From Chionis minor (taxonomy: Eukaryota; Chordata; Aves; Charadriiformes; Chionididae): a stretch of DNA of 64,000 bases. The notes under the pieces were generated by a model. That model was given only the letters and a program-made list of their open reading frames with translations, was not told the origin of the DNA and did not search any database. The translations under genes and the position numbers were made by a program. Positions 11,393 to 24,389 of the stretch are shown here, one piece after another. How positions within the stretch are numbered: the stretch's first letter is position 1; every line of letters starts with the position of its first letter. The stretch is taken from the NCBI GenBank assembly GCA_013398295.1, contig VZSF01006852.1, forward strand, positions 632,401 through 696,400. Direction: 5' to 3'.

Positions 11393-12208
11393 GTTGAGCA
11401 CAATGTCATGTATGCTGTGGAATATCCCCTTGGTTAGTTGGGGTCAGCTGTCCTGGCTGTGTCCCCTCCCAACTCTTTGTGCACCCCCAGCCTTGGTGGG
11501 GCAGCGTGGGAAGCAGAAAAGGCCTTGACGCTGTGTGAGCGCTGCTCAGCAACAGCTAAAACTGCTGTTTTAAAAAGTGCTAAACTTTAAAAAGTTTTAA
11601 AAGTGCTATCGACACTGTTTTCATCACAAATCCAAACCATAGCCCCATACAAGCTGCTATGCAGAAAATTAACTTCACCCCAGACAAAACCAGTACAATC
11701 TTTCTTAATATTCTGCACAGGTAAAAGTTTGATTACTCATAATGTACTCTATAAATTCCTGACAATGCAGGGACAAAAGGAATCACCAAGCTTGTTTGAT
11801 TTAGTTTTCAGCTCTGCCTACAGATCAAAGCAATCTGGTGTCACACAGTTTTCTCAATGCTGCAATGTAATGGTCGTCATGTCATCTAGGGCACAAATAA
11901 AGACAGGGAATATGACAGCTTCTTTTATTGCCTCTTAGAATAACCCTTTAGAAGTCTAAATCAAGAAGTCTCTAGATAAAACCATGACAGATTTAAGCAG
12001 ACAGGGGATTAGGCAGCTCAATGACAAATACATTTGTATCTATGTAAGTTGGGCAAGCTAAGAGAAAAAATTATTCATGTATGGACACTGGTTTGACTTT
12101 TGGAGTGAGGCCTGGGTCAAAAGTGGAACTATTTTCATGTAGTGATTCAGAGATCCACTGTTTCTGTCAAACCCTGAATCTATAATTGGTACATTTTTTT
12201 TTCCTGGA

Positions 12209-12260
12209 GATTTTCAGAGTAGTGATTTTCAGTCTTTTGATTTTCAGACTGAAGATTTTT
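12209..12260. repeat. 15-bp-period short tandem repeat
   Basis: GATTTTCAG occurs at 12209, 12224 and 12239, exactly 15 bp apart, and GATTTTTGG follows at 12254 in phase. The six bases after each core are not conserved. An 8-bp inverted repeat (12228-12235 with 12246-12253) overlaps it. Confidence 0.75.
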
Positions 12261-13982
12261 GGACCTCCATGTAGTGAATGTCAACATAAATTGCCTTCTC
12301 TTAATTGAAGGTCATGCATCCTTTAGAATAGTTCCTGGATGTCACAGAGTGAAAAACATTGTTCCAGTTCATTGCCTCCTGGCACTTCTGGAATCAGGAT
12401 GTTAGTACAGATGTATTTTTATCTGATCGTTCTGGTCCAATTTCTTTAAACCGAAGACCGTGCAACTTGTAAAAGCAGTTCCAGTCTGTAAGAGAACTTT
12501 TCAGGCGTGTTATACATTTTTCTCATGGTTTGTGGTATAGTGGTCAATTTAGGATACCGAAAGAGATAGGGGACCTGAGAGCTTCTTTTCTCATCTTCTG
12601 AAATAAGTCTTTCGGGGAGTTTAAAATAGGAGTATGAGTTAAGAGTATTTTTCAAAGTACTTTACCTTTTACTCAGGAGAGCAAAAGTGCTTTCTTTCTC
12701 TAACTCCAGTAGGAATGTGGTGATTTTGAGCTGCATTGCACTTGGTTTTGCCCATTTCAGTGTCAAAGCCTGAGAGAATGGTAAGATGAGTGCTGGGCAA
12801 GATGAATTTTCTATCATGCAATTTCATCACACACAGAACTAAATTAACTAATCTGTGGGACAAGGGACCTAACCAAAATTAAACATATTGCAAGTGTTTG
12901 CAGGATCAGAACCTAAAACAGATTTCTGGAATGCATTATTTGATTTTAGAGTGAAAAACAACTGGTAAAACAAAAGAATATGTTCCTCTTAAGAATCCTC
13001 ATATGTTTTTTTTTAAATTGCATGTCTCTGCTGATTTATATTTATGCAGGTATTTATGTAGCTGCATTCTCTTTTCTGCTGCAAGAATAAATATGGTGAA
13101 TGTTACACTTTAAGCCAACTGTTGATAACTTTCCTGACAGAATAACTGCCTATTTGTGCTGCCCACATATTGTCTGGAATTAAAGCTTAAAGTTATTTTC
13201 TAAATATTAATCCCCACAAAATGGAAAAACAGGCTTAAAATGAGCAGAGAATTAGGACAGATAGGAAGCTGTCAGTAAGAATTATTTTGTCATTTTGTCA
13301 TTTCCTCTGCAGTTATCATTGTTTCAGAACTTTAATGTACATTTGTTGTTTCCAGAAAGAGATGATAAATTAAATTTATTAGTGTGAAGGTTTTGTAAGC
13401 AAAATTTCAAGCTTTGCTTTCAAACTAGTTTCACAGTCCAGTGAGTTGAAGAACATTTACAATGCATGGCACTTAACACTGATGCTAGAGAAATGTGCTG
13501 AAGCAATACCTGGTTGACATTTCTATGAAGTGTATTCCTATTCATTTTTCAGGTAAAGTTACCTGCTATCAGCTCAAAGAAGGAAAAATAGGAACTGTAT
13601 AATGATGAGCATGTCTTCTTACCTTTGCAATCAAGCTCTTTTGCTGATCAACAAAAATGAGAACCTGAGGGTCACTGTCTAGCAGTCTGTGTTGGATCAT
13701 ACAGACTGACAGTAATCAGCACAATAAAACTACAATTAGGGTGTAAGATTGGACTAAATATTGCTTTGCTTAACCCCTACATTCATTCTGACCTTCGTGA
13801 TGGAACGTATTCTACAAGAAGTTAAATCTCACCTGGAATGAAATCTTCGACTTAGTTTAGGACATCTCTGATTCTGCTCACATGTGTTGCATGAACATCG
13901 ATAGCAGAGAAAGTCTTAGAAGTACACCTCAAAGGCAGTTCTTCTGCTGAAAGAGCACAGACAGTTTGAAATACTGGAGTAT

Positions 13983-14040
13983 CATGGAAATAGGCTAGAT
14001 GACCTCTTAGGCTTCTTCCATCTTTACTTTCCAATTCTTA
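13983..14040 (+). mobile_element. Possible ancient CR1 3'-tail remnant
   Basis: The phrase GGCTAGATGACCTCTTAGG followed by a C/T-rich block and an ATTCTTA end follows the order of a CR1 3' tail. It is too short and diverged to be sure. Confidence 0.35.
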
Positions 14041-15148
14041 ACAATGATGAACAATTTCTCCAAGACTTAAATTATTTTTGTGTAAATTTCTCCAAGAAGT
14101 CTTGTAATTTCTTTCTCACAGAATACTGTTATTTTTTTTGTTTGCTCTTTTCTAAGAACTATTGTTTGATTTAACTTTTTTGTAACAGTTCTATCTACTT
14201 CCTTTGTCAGGTTTTCCTCCTGTTCCTGCATTGCAATTCATTTTGCATTGACTATAGAGTTACTGGCTGTGTAATTCCTGTGATGTTTTTGCTGACTGCC
14301 TGGAGAGTAGCTAGTAAGAAACTGGAAAAAGACAGAAGACAGAAGATAGGTTTGTGCAGGTATTTCTAAGAGCTTGTCTTCGTATTCTTGCTAACAAAAG
14401 AAATGACTTTTTGGGAAAAACATTATCCCACATATAGCATTAAAAATTAACTGGCTGACTCTCAGAAAGAATATTAACTTTGCCCAGCTGCTGGAGCTTT
14501 GCTACTGTTGCTATACAGATGCGTATTTACAGTCAATGGGATAGGACCAGGAGATTTGTCAAGGAAATTGGGGGAACAGAATCAAACTAAGCGTTCTGAT
14601 GAACGTGTTTTGTTTTCCCTCTCTTTAATGACCCCTATGAGCTGTATTTCAAAATGGTTACTGCAAGGTTTATCTATTTCACTGTGTTTCACTGTGTCCT
14701 TGAGTTCTTTTTATGGTCAGTAAACTCAGATAAGATTTTCATCACCACTTCTTTAGCCTTTTAAGATGCATAAAACAAACAAAAAACCAACAAAAAAAGC
14801 ATGAAGATGTTCTGGAAACCTTAGTTCCAGCTCTGAAGGGTCAGGGGGTGAGAGGGAGGTGTTTCCCCTAATGTAAGCACTACAGAGGGCAGCTTTATAG
14901 CTTGTCTTCCAGGTACCTCCTTGCAAGCCCTTGTGTCTGTGGGGAGGCAGGTCTCACCAGCACTACTTCCAGTGTTGTCTGCCTTCTGGGTAACACCTGT
15001 TATATCTATTTGTAGGTAATTTAACTCCCTGTCTGTGAGAACTGAAATAGCAGCAGCTGTTCTAACTCTTCCACATGAACAGAGTGTGTTCGCAAGTTAT
15101 ATTTGTCATCCCTGAACTAGTCTGGGGCATGCCAAGATTCCAGTTTTG

Positions 15149-15181
15149 AATATTCATCCCATACATACAGTTATGAATATT
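15149..15181. repeat. Inverted repeat, 9-bp arms
   Basis: AATATTCAT at 15149-15157 is the exact reverse complement of ATGAATATT at 15173-15181, with a 15-nt spacer. It is AT-rich, so chance is plausible. Confidence 0.7.
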
Positions 15182-17600
15182 GGAGGATGAGTGGAAGTAC
15201 TACATCTGGAGACTTGCATATTTGTATGTGAGGCAGATTAGGCTGTTTTTGGAGTGAATGTGGAGATTATTAGGGCAATGTAATGTATCAAGCAAGTGGG
15301 GGATGCTGTTATAACAATGGTTTTCTAAAACAAGGGCCTCATTTCAATCCCAGAAAAGGCCAGCATCCCCTCAGAAAGACTCGGTGCTACCTCAGACACA
15401 AAGATGTTAGTGAAGGCAAAATACTGTACTTCTCTACAAAGTGAACCGCTGGCAGGGACATATGCACTTTTATGCATTTAATTTCGGCTCCTCTTCTGAA
15501 TCGCATTCTGGAAAGCTTTGCTTCTCTCTTTGCTACCAGTAGGAGAAGACCAGCCTCCTAGACTAGGTACCTGCCTGACTTGCCTGAAGTTGGGCAGTGG
15601 TGCAGCTCCCTCTCACTTGTGTTGACATTATCTATCAACCCAACAAAAAGACTGTAGCACCCTTGGTGCCATTGGGACTTGGCAGCAGTCTAATTAATGC
15701 GCAGTAGCTATCCTACTGTCAGAACAAAACTCAACCCCTTTCCACGCTGAAGGCAGAGTTTTAAGGTTTAAGGCAAAACAACTCCAGGGAGGGAAGCCAG
15801 AAGGTACTGAGCATCACCTGGACAGGCACAGGCAGACTGTCGCTTATGATGTTCACCAAATCTTTGCGTAGCATTGGAACTGGCTCTCCTCCACTAAGGA
15901 CAAAGCAAGAGATGTGTCCAAAACCCACACAGAGACCTGCAGACCTGCTCTGCGCTGGGGTGAAAAGCACTCCAGGAGCACGCCGAGGCTGGGAAGTGCC
16001 GGGTGACAGCATCAGTGCCATCGTATCATTGGAGCTGGTGCCGTTAGAGACTATGATCAGAAGTAATATAGGCCACTGTAAAACACAGAGAGACTATAAT
16101 GTTATTGCTCGAATTGATGGCTATGTTTCTATTCAATGATTGCATTCAGCTTACTGAAACTCCCCTTGCAGCTGTAACGAGGTAGGATCCTTTGCATCTT
16201 GATACATACTGCTGTGTAACTTAGTCACTCTCTCTAAACGACTGCTGTGACTGTCTCTTAGCTGAGTGACTTGACAATGAAAATAGAAGGAAGCCAAAAT
16301 CCCCATTAGCACAACAAAGGATAATGTTCAGTAAATGCTGAGTTATACAACTGAACTCCTGTATGCATATTATAATTCTGATAAATTATTCTTTATGTCA
16401 AATACTATAACAGAAATAATCCTAGCAACAGGAGAAGCTAGATTTGCAGTAAATCTTGAAGAATGGCTGGGAAACGGCGTTTTCACAAAATCAATAATTT
16501 CCTCATATTTTCTTTGTGCTCATGAGAGTTTTTGCACTTTATCTGTGTTACACTTTAAGCACCAGAGATGCTACGGCAGTAAAGGTTAGTCAGATGCTGG
16601 TGCTGCAGCAGACCACGTTCCTTTTCGGTGTAACTCCATGGTGCTGCTCTCTGAACTTCTGTGCACATTCTGCACAGTGTATTCAGGTGTGGGATTCAGC
16701 AGACTCATTCAGTGGTTTTGCTTTTGAATTCTTTGTACATAAGTACATTATCTCATCTTCTAGGCAAAAGATATAATAAATATTATATGAGTAAATCAGA
16801 AAAGTTGGCTTCTGTAACTTCTTGCAGGTACATAAATGTATGTGCAATGGTAGGCCAGTTTTACCATGTAGAGTGCCTGACTGTTATGTAAACCTAAGCA
16901 AGACATCGGCAGTTTTTTGTTGTTTGCCCACAGTTTGTGGGCTGTAAATGGAACTCTGTGTTCCCTTTTAATTGCTTTTGTTTCCGTGGAGGTGAATGAA
17001 AAGTCTTATATCCAAGTATTCCTTCAAATAATGTATCCTCTTTCTCTCTTGAGGGCAGACAGCTTCAGGTGTACGTATGACATAGCTGCAGGGAATAATC
17101 ATCTTGTCACCAAGAAGGCTTCTGGCTTTAGAGTTCGTGGGCATCTGGCACAATTATCTTTGATTCTCAAGAATTCATACTCTGCAAGTACTGCCTTCCC
17201 TCTCTGCTTTCCAACCTGCTAAGTCTCCAATGTGGGTTGCACTCAAAATGAGGAATAAAAAAATTACTAATGCAGGAAGTGTAAAGTGCTGCGAGATTCT
17301 CTCTTCTAACCTAAAAAAACCACATTCAGTATTTGTGGAGAGCCTTAATTCTCAGCAAAGTTCATCCAAGCAGTATATTGTCCCCTGGTTCTGCTCAGCA
17401 TGCTGCAACACCAGAGACAGGTAATTGCAGCATTGGCTGAAGCAAACCCATGGTGCTCAGGAACATGGTTCAACCTGCCCAGAGTCACAGTCTGGCTGTG
17501 GAGCAGCAGCTAAAAGACAAATTTGCAATCAAATAAAATTGCTTCCTGGTGTTCAGGTTGCTGACAGCTGGGACAGAAATAGAAGGAATAGTCCTGTACT

Positions 17601-17646
17601 TATCAGGTGGTTAATTTGATCATCTGGCAGGTCTCTTCCAACTCTT
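17601..17646 (+). mobile_element. Possible ancient CR1 3'-tail remnant
   Basis: A GGTTAATTTGATCATCTGGCAGG block followed by TCTCTTCCAACTCT resembles the CR1 3' UTR on the plus strand. No octamer repeat follows. Confidence 0.35.
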
Positions 17647-20600
17647 ACTTCAATGCAGATAAGGCAGCTTTGTTCGCTCCTTTATTCCTCTAAGGGTACA
17701 AAAGTTTCCTACCAGGCAATTTGAGGACAAAACTGCCACAAACCAGAGGAGTTGGTTATAATAGTAATAAAGAATAGTAATAACAGTCAACAGCACAAGA
17801 GAGTCATTGACCAGGCTGCCCAAATAAATGCTTCCTGGTTTACCAAACTAAAGCAACGTGAACTACTGTGAGGACTGAAACAATAGAGAGTAGCAGACAG
17901 CATGCATCAGCCTCATGCAAGAGTGACAACAAAATGGTATTTAAGTCTGATACCAGAAACAAAGGCCTCAAACTACATGTGATGGAGAAAGGGGAAATAG
18001 AGCACAAAATCAGCAGAAAATCAAATAGGTATTAGACAGCAGGTCAGATAGCGGGGGAACAATTGTTCTGTTAGCTGCAGAGAAACAGAGGATGATGCCA
18101 GTATTAAAAAGTTTGGTAATTTCATACACAAAGGTCACAATGATGTTTTTTTGTTCCTTGTTGAACTTAATAGGAAATGTTAATGATTTGCCATAGAACT
18201 AAGGTAGGGTGGTGTTTTGGTTTTTTTTCCCCTTCAGTTGTATTTTAGCTACAGGGGAAATTGTGAAGTTGACTTAAATACAGTTTATGTATATTATCTC
18301 ACAAAATGAAGTATCTCTGGAGTAAAGGATAAATCGCAACAAAGTTATCTGTCACCTTGCAAAAGCAACAAATACTAACCTGTATTCCAGAGCAGTAGTA
18401 ATTGCATGTGAAATAACAGCTTCCCATTTCAGCTCAAATTCTGAATTTTCAGGTGACTTTTTTTCTGTCTTATCACTCAGGATGAAATACCTGGATGTTT
18501 TTCATTCTGCTGAAATGTGGCAGTACTTTGGAGTTCCTGCAGTAAGGATGTGTTGGTGTAGATAGAACAAAAGATGCTCGTGTTGCTGCTAGGCTCATCA
18601 GGAGGGTTTGGATGATCTGGGTTGAAGCAGCTAACTGTGGGCTGGGAGAAGCCATGGACCTGAGGCTGACTTCCTGACAGATATTTGAATTTTTCCAGCA
18701 AAATGGAAATAAAATTTCCATTCAAACTATTTTCTCAGTCTTGGATCATGCCTATGAGAAGTTCTTCTCCAATTATTTAGCAGACGTCAAGAGAAAGGTC
18801 AAGGCTCTAGACATCTCTGTTAGGATGGGTTAATGCTCTCCAAAGCTTCCAGATGAATTGGGTGTATTTTTGTTGGGTGAAGTTCGTTGTAAGAAAGTTC
18901 TGTTTCCCATGTGATTATCATCATTATCCACAGCCAGTTACAGAATGATTGTGCAGCACGTTAGCATGCTGGGAACCATGAAGGATATTTTTCCATCCCA
19001 GGCCCTAAACTGCTGAATGTTACGGAGATGCAAATATACGCCATACTGAATGCTTTGGAGAGTCCGTGGAGATGTGATGTTAGAAATGGTCTTGCTCAGT
19101 AATACCACCCTGCTGCAGTTCAGACACTAAGTGCTGAAGGCAAGTATTAAGGCTAGGTCAGCATCTACAGATACAGAGGATTATCTGTTCTTGCTCTGGA
19201 GATTTGACAGAAAACATAAGTCCTGCATGGTGAGGTGGGAACTTTGCATTGTCTTTTCAGGTGTGTATATTCTTAGAAAAGGCCCTTCCACTGAAAGTCA
19301 GTTACTTTCAGCCAAAACAGTTTTCTCCCTCAGTAGCTGCAGACTTCCCACTACACTTGCTTCCCTCTACTAGCTCAGATAATACTCTTCTTCAGATTTA
19401 AGTAGCTATTAATAGTCTATGAATTCATCTTTTCCAGCTGACTCAATGAAAGGCATTGTTTTATGTGGTGATGGACTAGGAGAAGTTTGCAAATGTTTGT
19501 GTTTGCATCTCTGATGCTCCTCTATTTCATCTGATGCCTTCCTTTAGATGCTGCATGAGAATGGCCTTGGTTCGTTGGTGAAGCTGTGACTTCCCACCAC
19601 AGTTCTCCCCTTTGAGGAGGACTTCAACTCCTTCCATTCCTACACTGAATGCATTTTAAAGTGCTTCCTGAGCCACCTGCCCCCTCTCTCGGGCAGTAAT
19701 ACGCTACAGTCAGCAGTACTAACTGCTCTCAGAGAAGGCCAGGATTGAGGATGGATATTGTACCATGTCTTGGCCTGAAGGCAGGCTGTGTTCAGTCTAG
19801 CACACCGGCTCCAGCTCAATATATTTGTGAGTGACTTTTCTTGACTGCATCTCTTTGGGGAGAGGGTTAGTGCAGTGTGTCCAAATGTGTGTTTTTTCTC
19901 TTTTATTGGTTGTATGATGGGGAGTTTCAGAGAGGATGGAGGAATTCTGCTGAATAAGTTCGGGCCATTACCGCAAGGCCAGCTGATACAAAGTGCGGTG
20001 TGTTCGGCTTGCTTAGGGCTAGTGCCTCTACAACAGACGCATCTTGAAGGAAGTTTGTTGAATCATCTTCATAGAGAGCCAGGGACTGGGCTAGCAGATG
20101 GGCTGTGTGGCCCAATGCTTCAACTAGCACACAAACAGCATGCACAAATTCACTCTAAGTGCCAGACACCTTGTGAAGTATAGGACTGGAAGCATGGGGT
20201 GAAGTGAGACATCAATGCACGATGTGCATAGCAGCACAGGCTAAAAAACAGAAAGGCCTACCCTGCTTGCAGCTTGCAAGGTTTATTTGCAGACCTCTGG
20301 AGGAAATTCCATACCTCCCACTTTGCAAAAGAAAACACTTATTTTCAGATGCCTGTTCTTCAGTATCATGGGGGTTTTTTTACACATGGGTGCACATCGG
20401 AAAATGTACATGTGAATGCTTAAGTGAGGCTTTTGGACAGCATTAGTTGTAAAGATCAAAGAAGGAAATGACACGTGATGTGTGCTCCACCAGCGAGGCA
20501 CTGCACTGCATAAGTGTCTCCACTCAGAGGCAACATGACAGCCACTCTGCCACATGCAATGAATTTGATCCAGAATTGCTGAGAATAGAAATGTACCCTT

Positions 20601-20867
20601 GAAATGCCTTAAAATAAGACTGCAAATTTTATGAATTAAATGGTAATATACGAAAGCAGAACACAGACAAGAGATTAAAGTTGCAAAGATTTTTCAGACA
20701 GTACAAAATAACTCCTGAAAGTAGAAAGCAAGAACAAAGAAGCACTAAATAGATTTTCTCAGATAATGCATAGTCCCCATCACCAGTGAGGTTTTTTGAG
20801 AACAAGCTTAACAAACAACTGGTTGGGTGGATGTAATCTGAAAAGTGTATCCACATAATTGTGCCTA

Positions 20868-20915
20868 CTTTGGGCAGGAGAAGAGACTAGTCTAGATGAT
20901 CTCTTGAAATCTCTA
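20868..20915 (+). mobile_element. Possible ancient CR1/L3 3'-tail remnant
   Basis: TGGGCAGGAGAAGAGACTAG then TCTAGATGATCTCTTGAAAT has the word order of CR1/L3 3' UTRs. It is diverged and short. Confidence 0.45.
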
Positions 20916-21571
20916 CTACTCCTATTTTTCATATCTGTAAGAGTTCTCTCTTTACCACCCACCTTGTTATCAGCACTACAATCAAGTCATGACTCAGTTA
21001 CTGGTGCAGCTAATGTCTGTCCGGTTGTGTAACAGCCCACTGAGTAATTTTTGTTTAGCACAGATTCTTCACCTAAATGGACCCAAATAGACTGCGGTAG
21101 AGAGGAGGTGGTCACTCTAGGCTTGCCTCTTGAACAGCACAGGCCTGTGGACCAGATCAGACACGAGTGCCAGGTTGCCTTTTTTCCTGTGTCCCATAAA
21201 AATCCTATTATGCCTTTGTCATTGTATTGAGTTATTCTGTGCTGCAACACACTAAGAATACAGGAAACTTTGTCATTATTTATTTGGTTATTGCTTAAAT
21301 CTAATGGCCTGAGGTAGGTGAGAGCCCTCCTGTGCTGTAAGGCAGTGGAAATGCTCATCACATATGACAGCTCCTGTTGTAAAATGGGCATCAGGGTGTG
21401 GAGGGAAAATTTGCAGTACTCAAATGCAATATCCTGTGGCAGTAAGCAATGCTGAGTCAATTACATATGTCTGGTACGCTTTCAAGATTAGGAAACTTAG
21501 GTACCTCTGCTGCCACAAATTAAAGAAGAGGGTTAAACTAGCCTGCCACGTCCTGTTAGCCTAGACCCAGA

Positions 21572-22126
21572 AGAATCATGGAATCATAGAATGATTTAGG
21601 TTGGAAGGGACCTTAAAGATTATCTAGTTCCAATCCCTTGCCATGGGCAAGGACACCTCCCATTACTCCTGGCTGCTCAAAGCCTCATCCAGTCTGGTCT
21701 TGAACACTTCCAGGGATGGGGCCTCTATATCTTCCCTGGACAACATGTTCCAGTGCATCACCACCCTCAGAATGAAAAACTTCTTCCCGATATCTAATCT
21801 AAATCTGTCCTTTTCCAGCTTGAAGCCATTACCCCTCGTCCTATCATGACATGCCCTTGTAGAAAGTCCCTCTCCAGCTTTCTTGTAGGCCCTCCGTAGG
21901 TACTAAAAGGGGCTATAAGGTCTCCCTGGAGCCTTCTCTTTTCCAGGCTGAACAACCCCAACTCTCTCAGCCTGTCCTCATAGCAGAGACGCTCCAGCCC
22001 TCTGATCATCTTCGTGGCCCTCCTCTGGGCCTTCTCCAACATGCCCATGTCCTTCTTGTGCTGATGGCTCCAAAGCTAGACACAGTATTCCAGGTGGGGT
22101 CTCACCAGAGCAGAGGGGGAGAATAA
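21572..22126 (-). mobile_element. CR1 LINE 3' fragment
   Basis: A minus-strand copy with terminal octamers CATGGAAT and CATAGAAT at 21577-21592, the 3' UTR, and the C-terminal end of ORF2. It belongs to the same type as the copy at 298-1460. Similarity is lost near 22126, soon after the CTCACCAGAGCAGAG block. The coding part is frameshifted: only 21794-22048 stays in one frame and gives the conserved [28 protein letters not shown] stretch of CR1 ORF2. It lacks all RT catalytic motifs. Confidence 0.93.
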
Positions 22127-24352
22127 TCCTTAGTGCAGGTTTTGGTTTTGATCAATTCACAAATTTAAATTTGCTCGAAGTAAAACATAAACCGATAAAT
22201 GGTTGAGGTAAAATTCTTTTGAAGAGTGAATTGTTACCCCTTGCAGAGGAGACACACAGCTCGTACCCATTGGACTTTTGCCCTGAAAGTCTAATTACAT
22301 TCATTTCTCATCATCTGCTTGAGTAGTTGAGTAATGGCTACAGCATGTACACAGCAGAAGGAGGGCATTCTGCAAACCTGTGGAAGTTACTTCTAGTGCA
22401 ATTAATGGGACTATTTGTGTGGGTAACTTTGCAGTATAAGGTCTTTGGTGTCAGTGCAGAGACATCAAAATCCATCAGTTTGCAAAGAGGCGGGGAGGGC
22501 TAAATGTGCTGGTTGCCTCTGACAGCTCTGTTCTTAGTGGCAGCCTTTAATCTCATTTCTGATCATAATGGGAAATAGGGTAGAGGATTAAAAGAAGAAA
22601 CAGAACTGCTTTTGGTGAGAGAACTTTGTTCAGAGCTTGCCATTGGAAGGACCTAAATGTGTGCAATGGCAGGGTGGTAACAGATGTAAAACTTTTTATC
22701 AGCCCAGGCAATATTGAGTTGCTCTCTTCTGGAGGCAGCATAGATTCCCATTTCTGAGTTATCTTACTTGATAAGGTTATACATGGATTGTTACCAGCTA
22801 TAACCTGTCTCGGCTGGAGCAGGCGTATCTCAGGTTCCTTGCAGCGATTTTAAATAACCTCTTAGGGAACATTTTGCTTCATTAGTAACAGCTGGCTAGA
22901 GAGTTTTGGTAGTTTATTTTCAATCACACCTCCTGAGTTTGAGGTTTTGTGGAAGTTATGAATGCTTTCTTCCTGGGGGTTCTGAGCTATTTCAGCCATT
23001 TTGATTTTTTAAAAAATTTACCTGGTTTAAGCGATATACTCAGTGGCTCAGGAGTACAGATCAGTGTGAATTCACTTTCATGTTGGCCAGCTGGAAACAT
23101 ATTGTCTCTCTCTTCCAGCCCTGCATTTACACAGCAAACTGGCATTTGTCAGCAAGGGGGGTTAGGAGGGTGCTGCAAACTCAACATAGCGCTAAACAAA
23201 TGGATGAGAAAAAAGGCTGCTACCTCCTTATTTATGTGGCTTGAAAGGTTTTTTATCAGTGTTTCAGCGTTGAGGCTGGAATAGAAGCTGAGGGGTTGTT
23301 ACTTTGAGCAGATGAGGTCCTATGGGTGTTCAGCAGTGCAAACGGAAAAAAACCCTCTTTTTGTCTGTATTTACTTACTGGGATTTAAGGGTATGTGCTT
23401 GGGGATCTCCCTGTGGAAGAGGAGGGAGAGGTTGGTGCTTGCCCCCATATTGCTCTGATACAGAGCTGGGAGCTGGATGGGTACGCACCCAGGCATTGAG
23501 AGAGATTTTGGTTTCTGGAGCCTAAAGAGAACACAAAAAGCAGCTTTCTCACCTTTTCTCACCCTGTGCCGCATGCAGTCCACTAAGAGTGGGTAACCTG
23601 ATGCAGCATACCAAATTAATACAGCTGATTTAGTATAGCAATGGGGTGCAAGATGAGTGATTTTCTACACATTCTGGAATTGAATGAGACTGGGAAAAAG
23701 GAGGAAAGCCTGAGACTGAAATTACTCATTTTTCTTCAAGTAAAATGTTAATGTTACCAATGTCATTACGTTAGCTGCTGGTTCCCCAACTGTTTTATAT
23801 TATAGAGCATTGGCCCTGAAATAAAAGCGGCAAAACCAGTCATTGCATCACATTTATAAATATGTATCATTCACCTTCAGTATCATAGCCTATTAATAAT
23901 TCCAAGTGATTAAAACCTGGTGTTTATACTGCAACATGTATTTTTCTAGTGATAAAAATGCCCAAGAGTCATAATTTAAAGTCATAAATTCAGTATTAAA
24001 TACAGACTTTGGGAGCAGTACCTCAAATTGGCACAAGATGGCAGGATGACGACATTTTAAAGCAGCTCTCCCTAGGCGCTTTGTGGTAGTCATAGCAACT
24101 AGTTGGCAATGTAGTCTTTAAAGAATGTTTTGCAGCGGAAAATATTTTTCATTTTGAGGTGCAAATGATATTGCCTTTTATTATATTTTTTTTTCAGTTG
24201 GCATTAAAGTCAGCTACATCATACAGAACTCTCTTTCCAAAGTATGACTGGAAAAAAAAAAAGCAGTTAAGAATTCTCGCCACAAGGCTTTCAAAGCATT
24301 CAATGCAAATCACTGAATGTTTGGGGTTTGTTGTGGGTTTTTTCTCCCCCCT

Positions 24353-24389
<37 letters not shown>

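Larger units (their letters stand above)
11071..11697 (-). mobile_element. Solo LTR of an avian ERVL-type endogenous retrovirus
   Basis: A 627-bp sequence that, on the minus strand, starts with TG (TGTACTGGTTTTGTCTGGGG) and ends with CA (AAACCATGACA). Its interior matches my memory of the avian class III LTR: a block before the promoter with GGGACACAGCC, a segment with TTTGTCTTCCCAAGTAACCG, and CTATTAAACTGTCTTTATC near the poly(A) site. No internal retroviral sequence or second LTR adjoins it, so it is a solo LTR left by recombination. The 5-bp flanks (acgtt and atctt) agree at only three positions, so the target duplication is eroded or the boundaries are off by a base or two. The short frames inside it (11116-11340 minus, 11222-11437 plus) are not genes. 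Confidence 0.85.
11698..21571. other. Long unique non-coding stretch with weak CR1 traces
   Basis: About 9.9 kb with no recognisable gene. It holds a 15-bp-period repeat (12209-12260), an inverted repeat (15149-15181) and faint CR1-tail traces at 13983-14040, 17601-17646 and 20868-20915. Open frames such as 15846-16139 (plus), 19875-20183 (plus) and 20987-21460 (minus) have no domain I recognise. The last is the longest (157 codons), but it looks like a chance frame. Confidence 0.5.

Noticed and set aside
11116..11437. Open frames on both strands at 11116-11340 and 11222-11437
   Set aside because: Both lie within the solo LTR, which is non-coding.
20987..21460. 157-codon minus-strand frame, one of the longest outside CR1
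   Set aside because: No domain, signal peptide or composition typical of a real protein. It is not supported by neighbours or splice context that I can identify.
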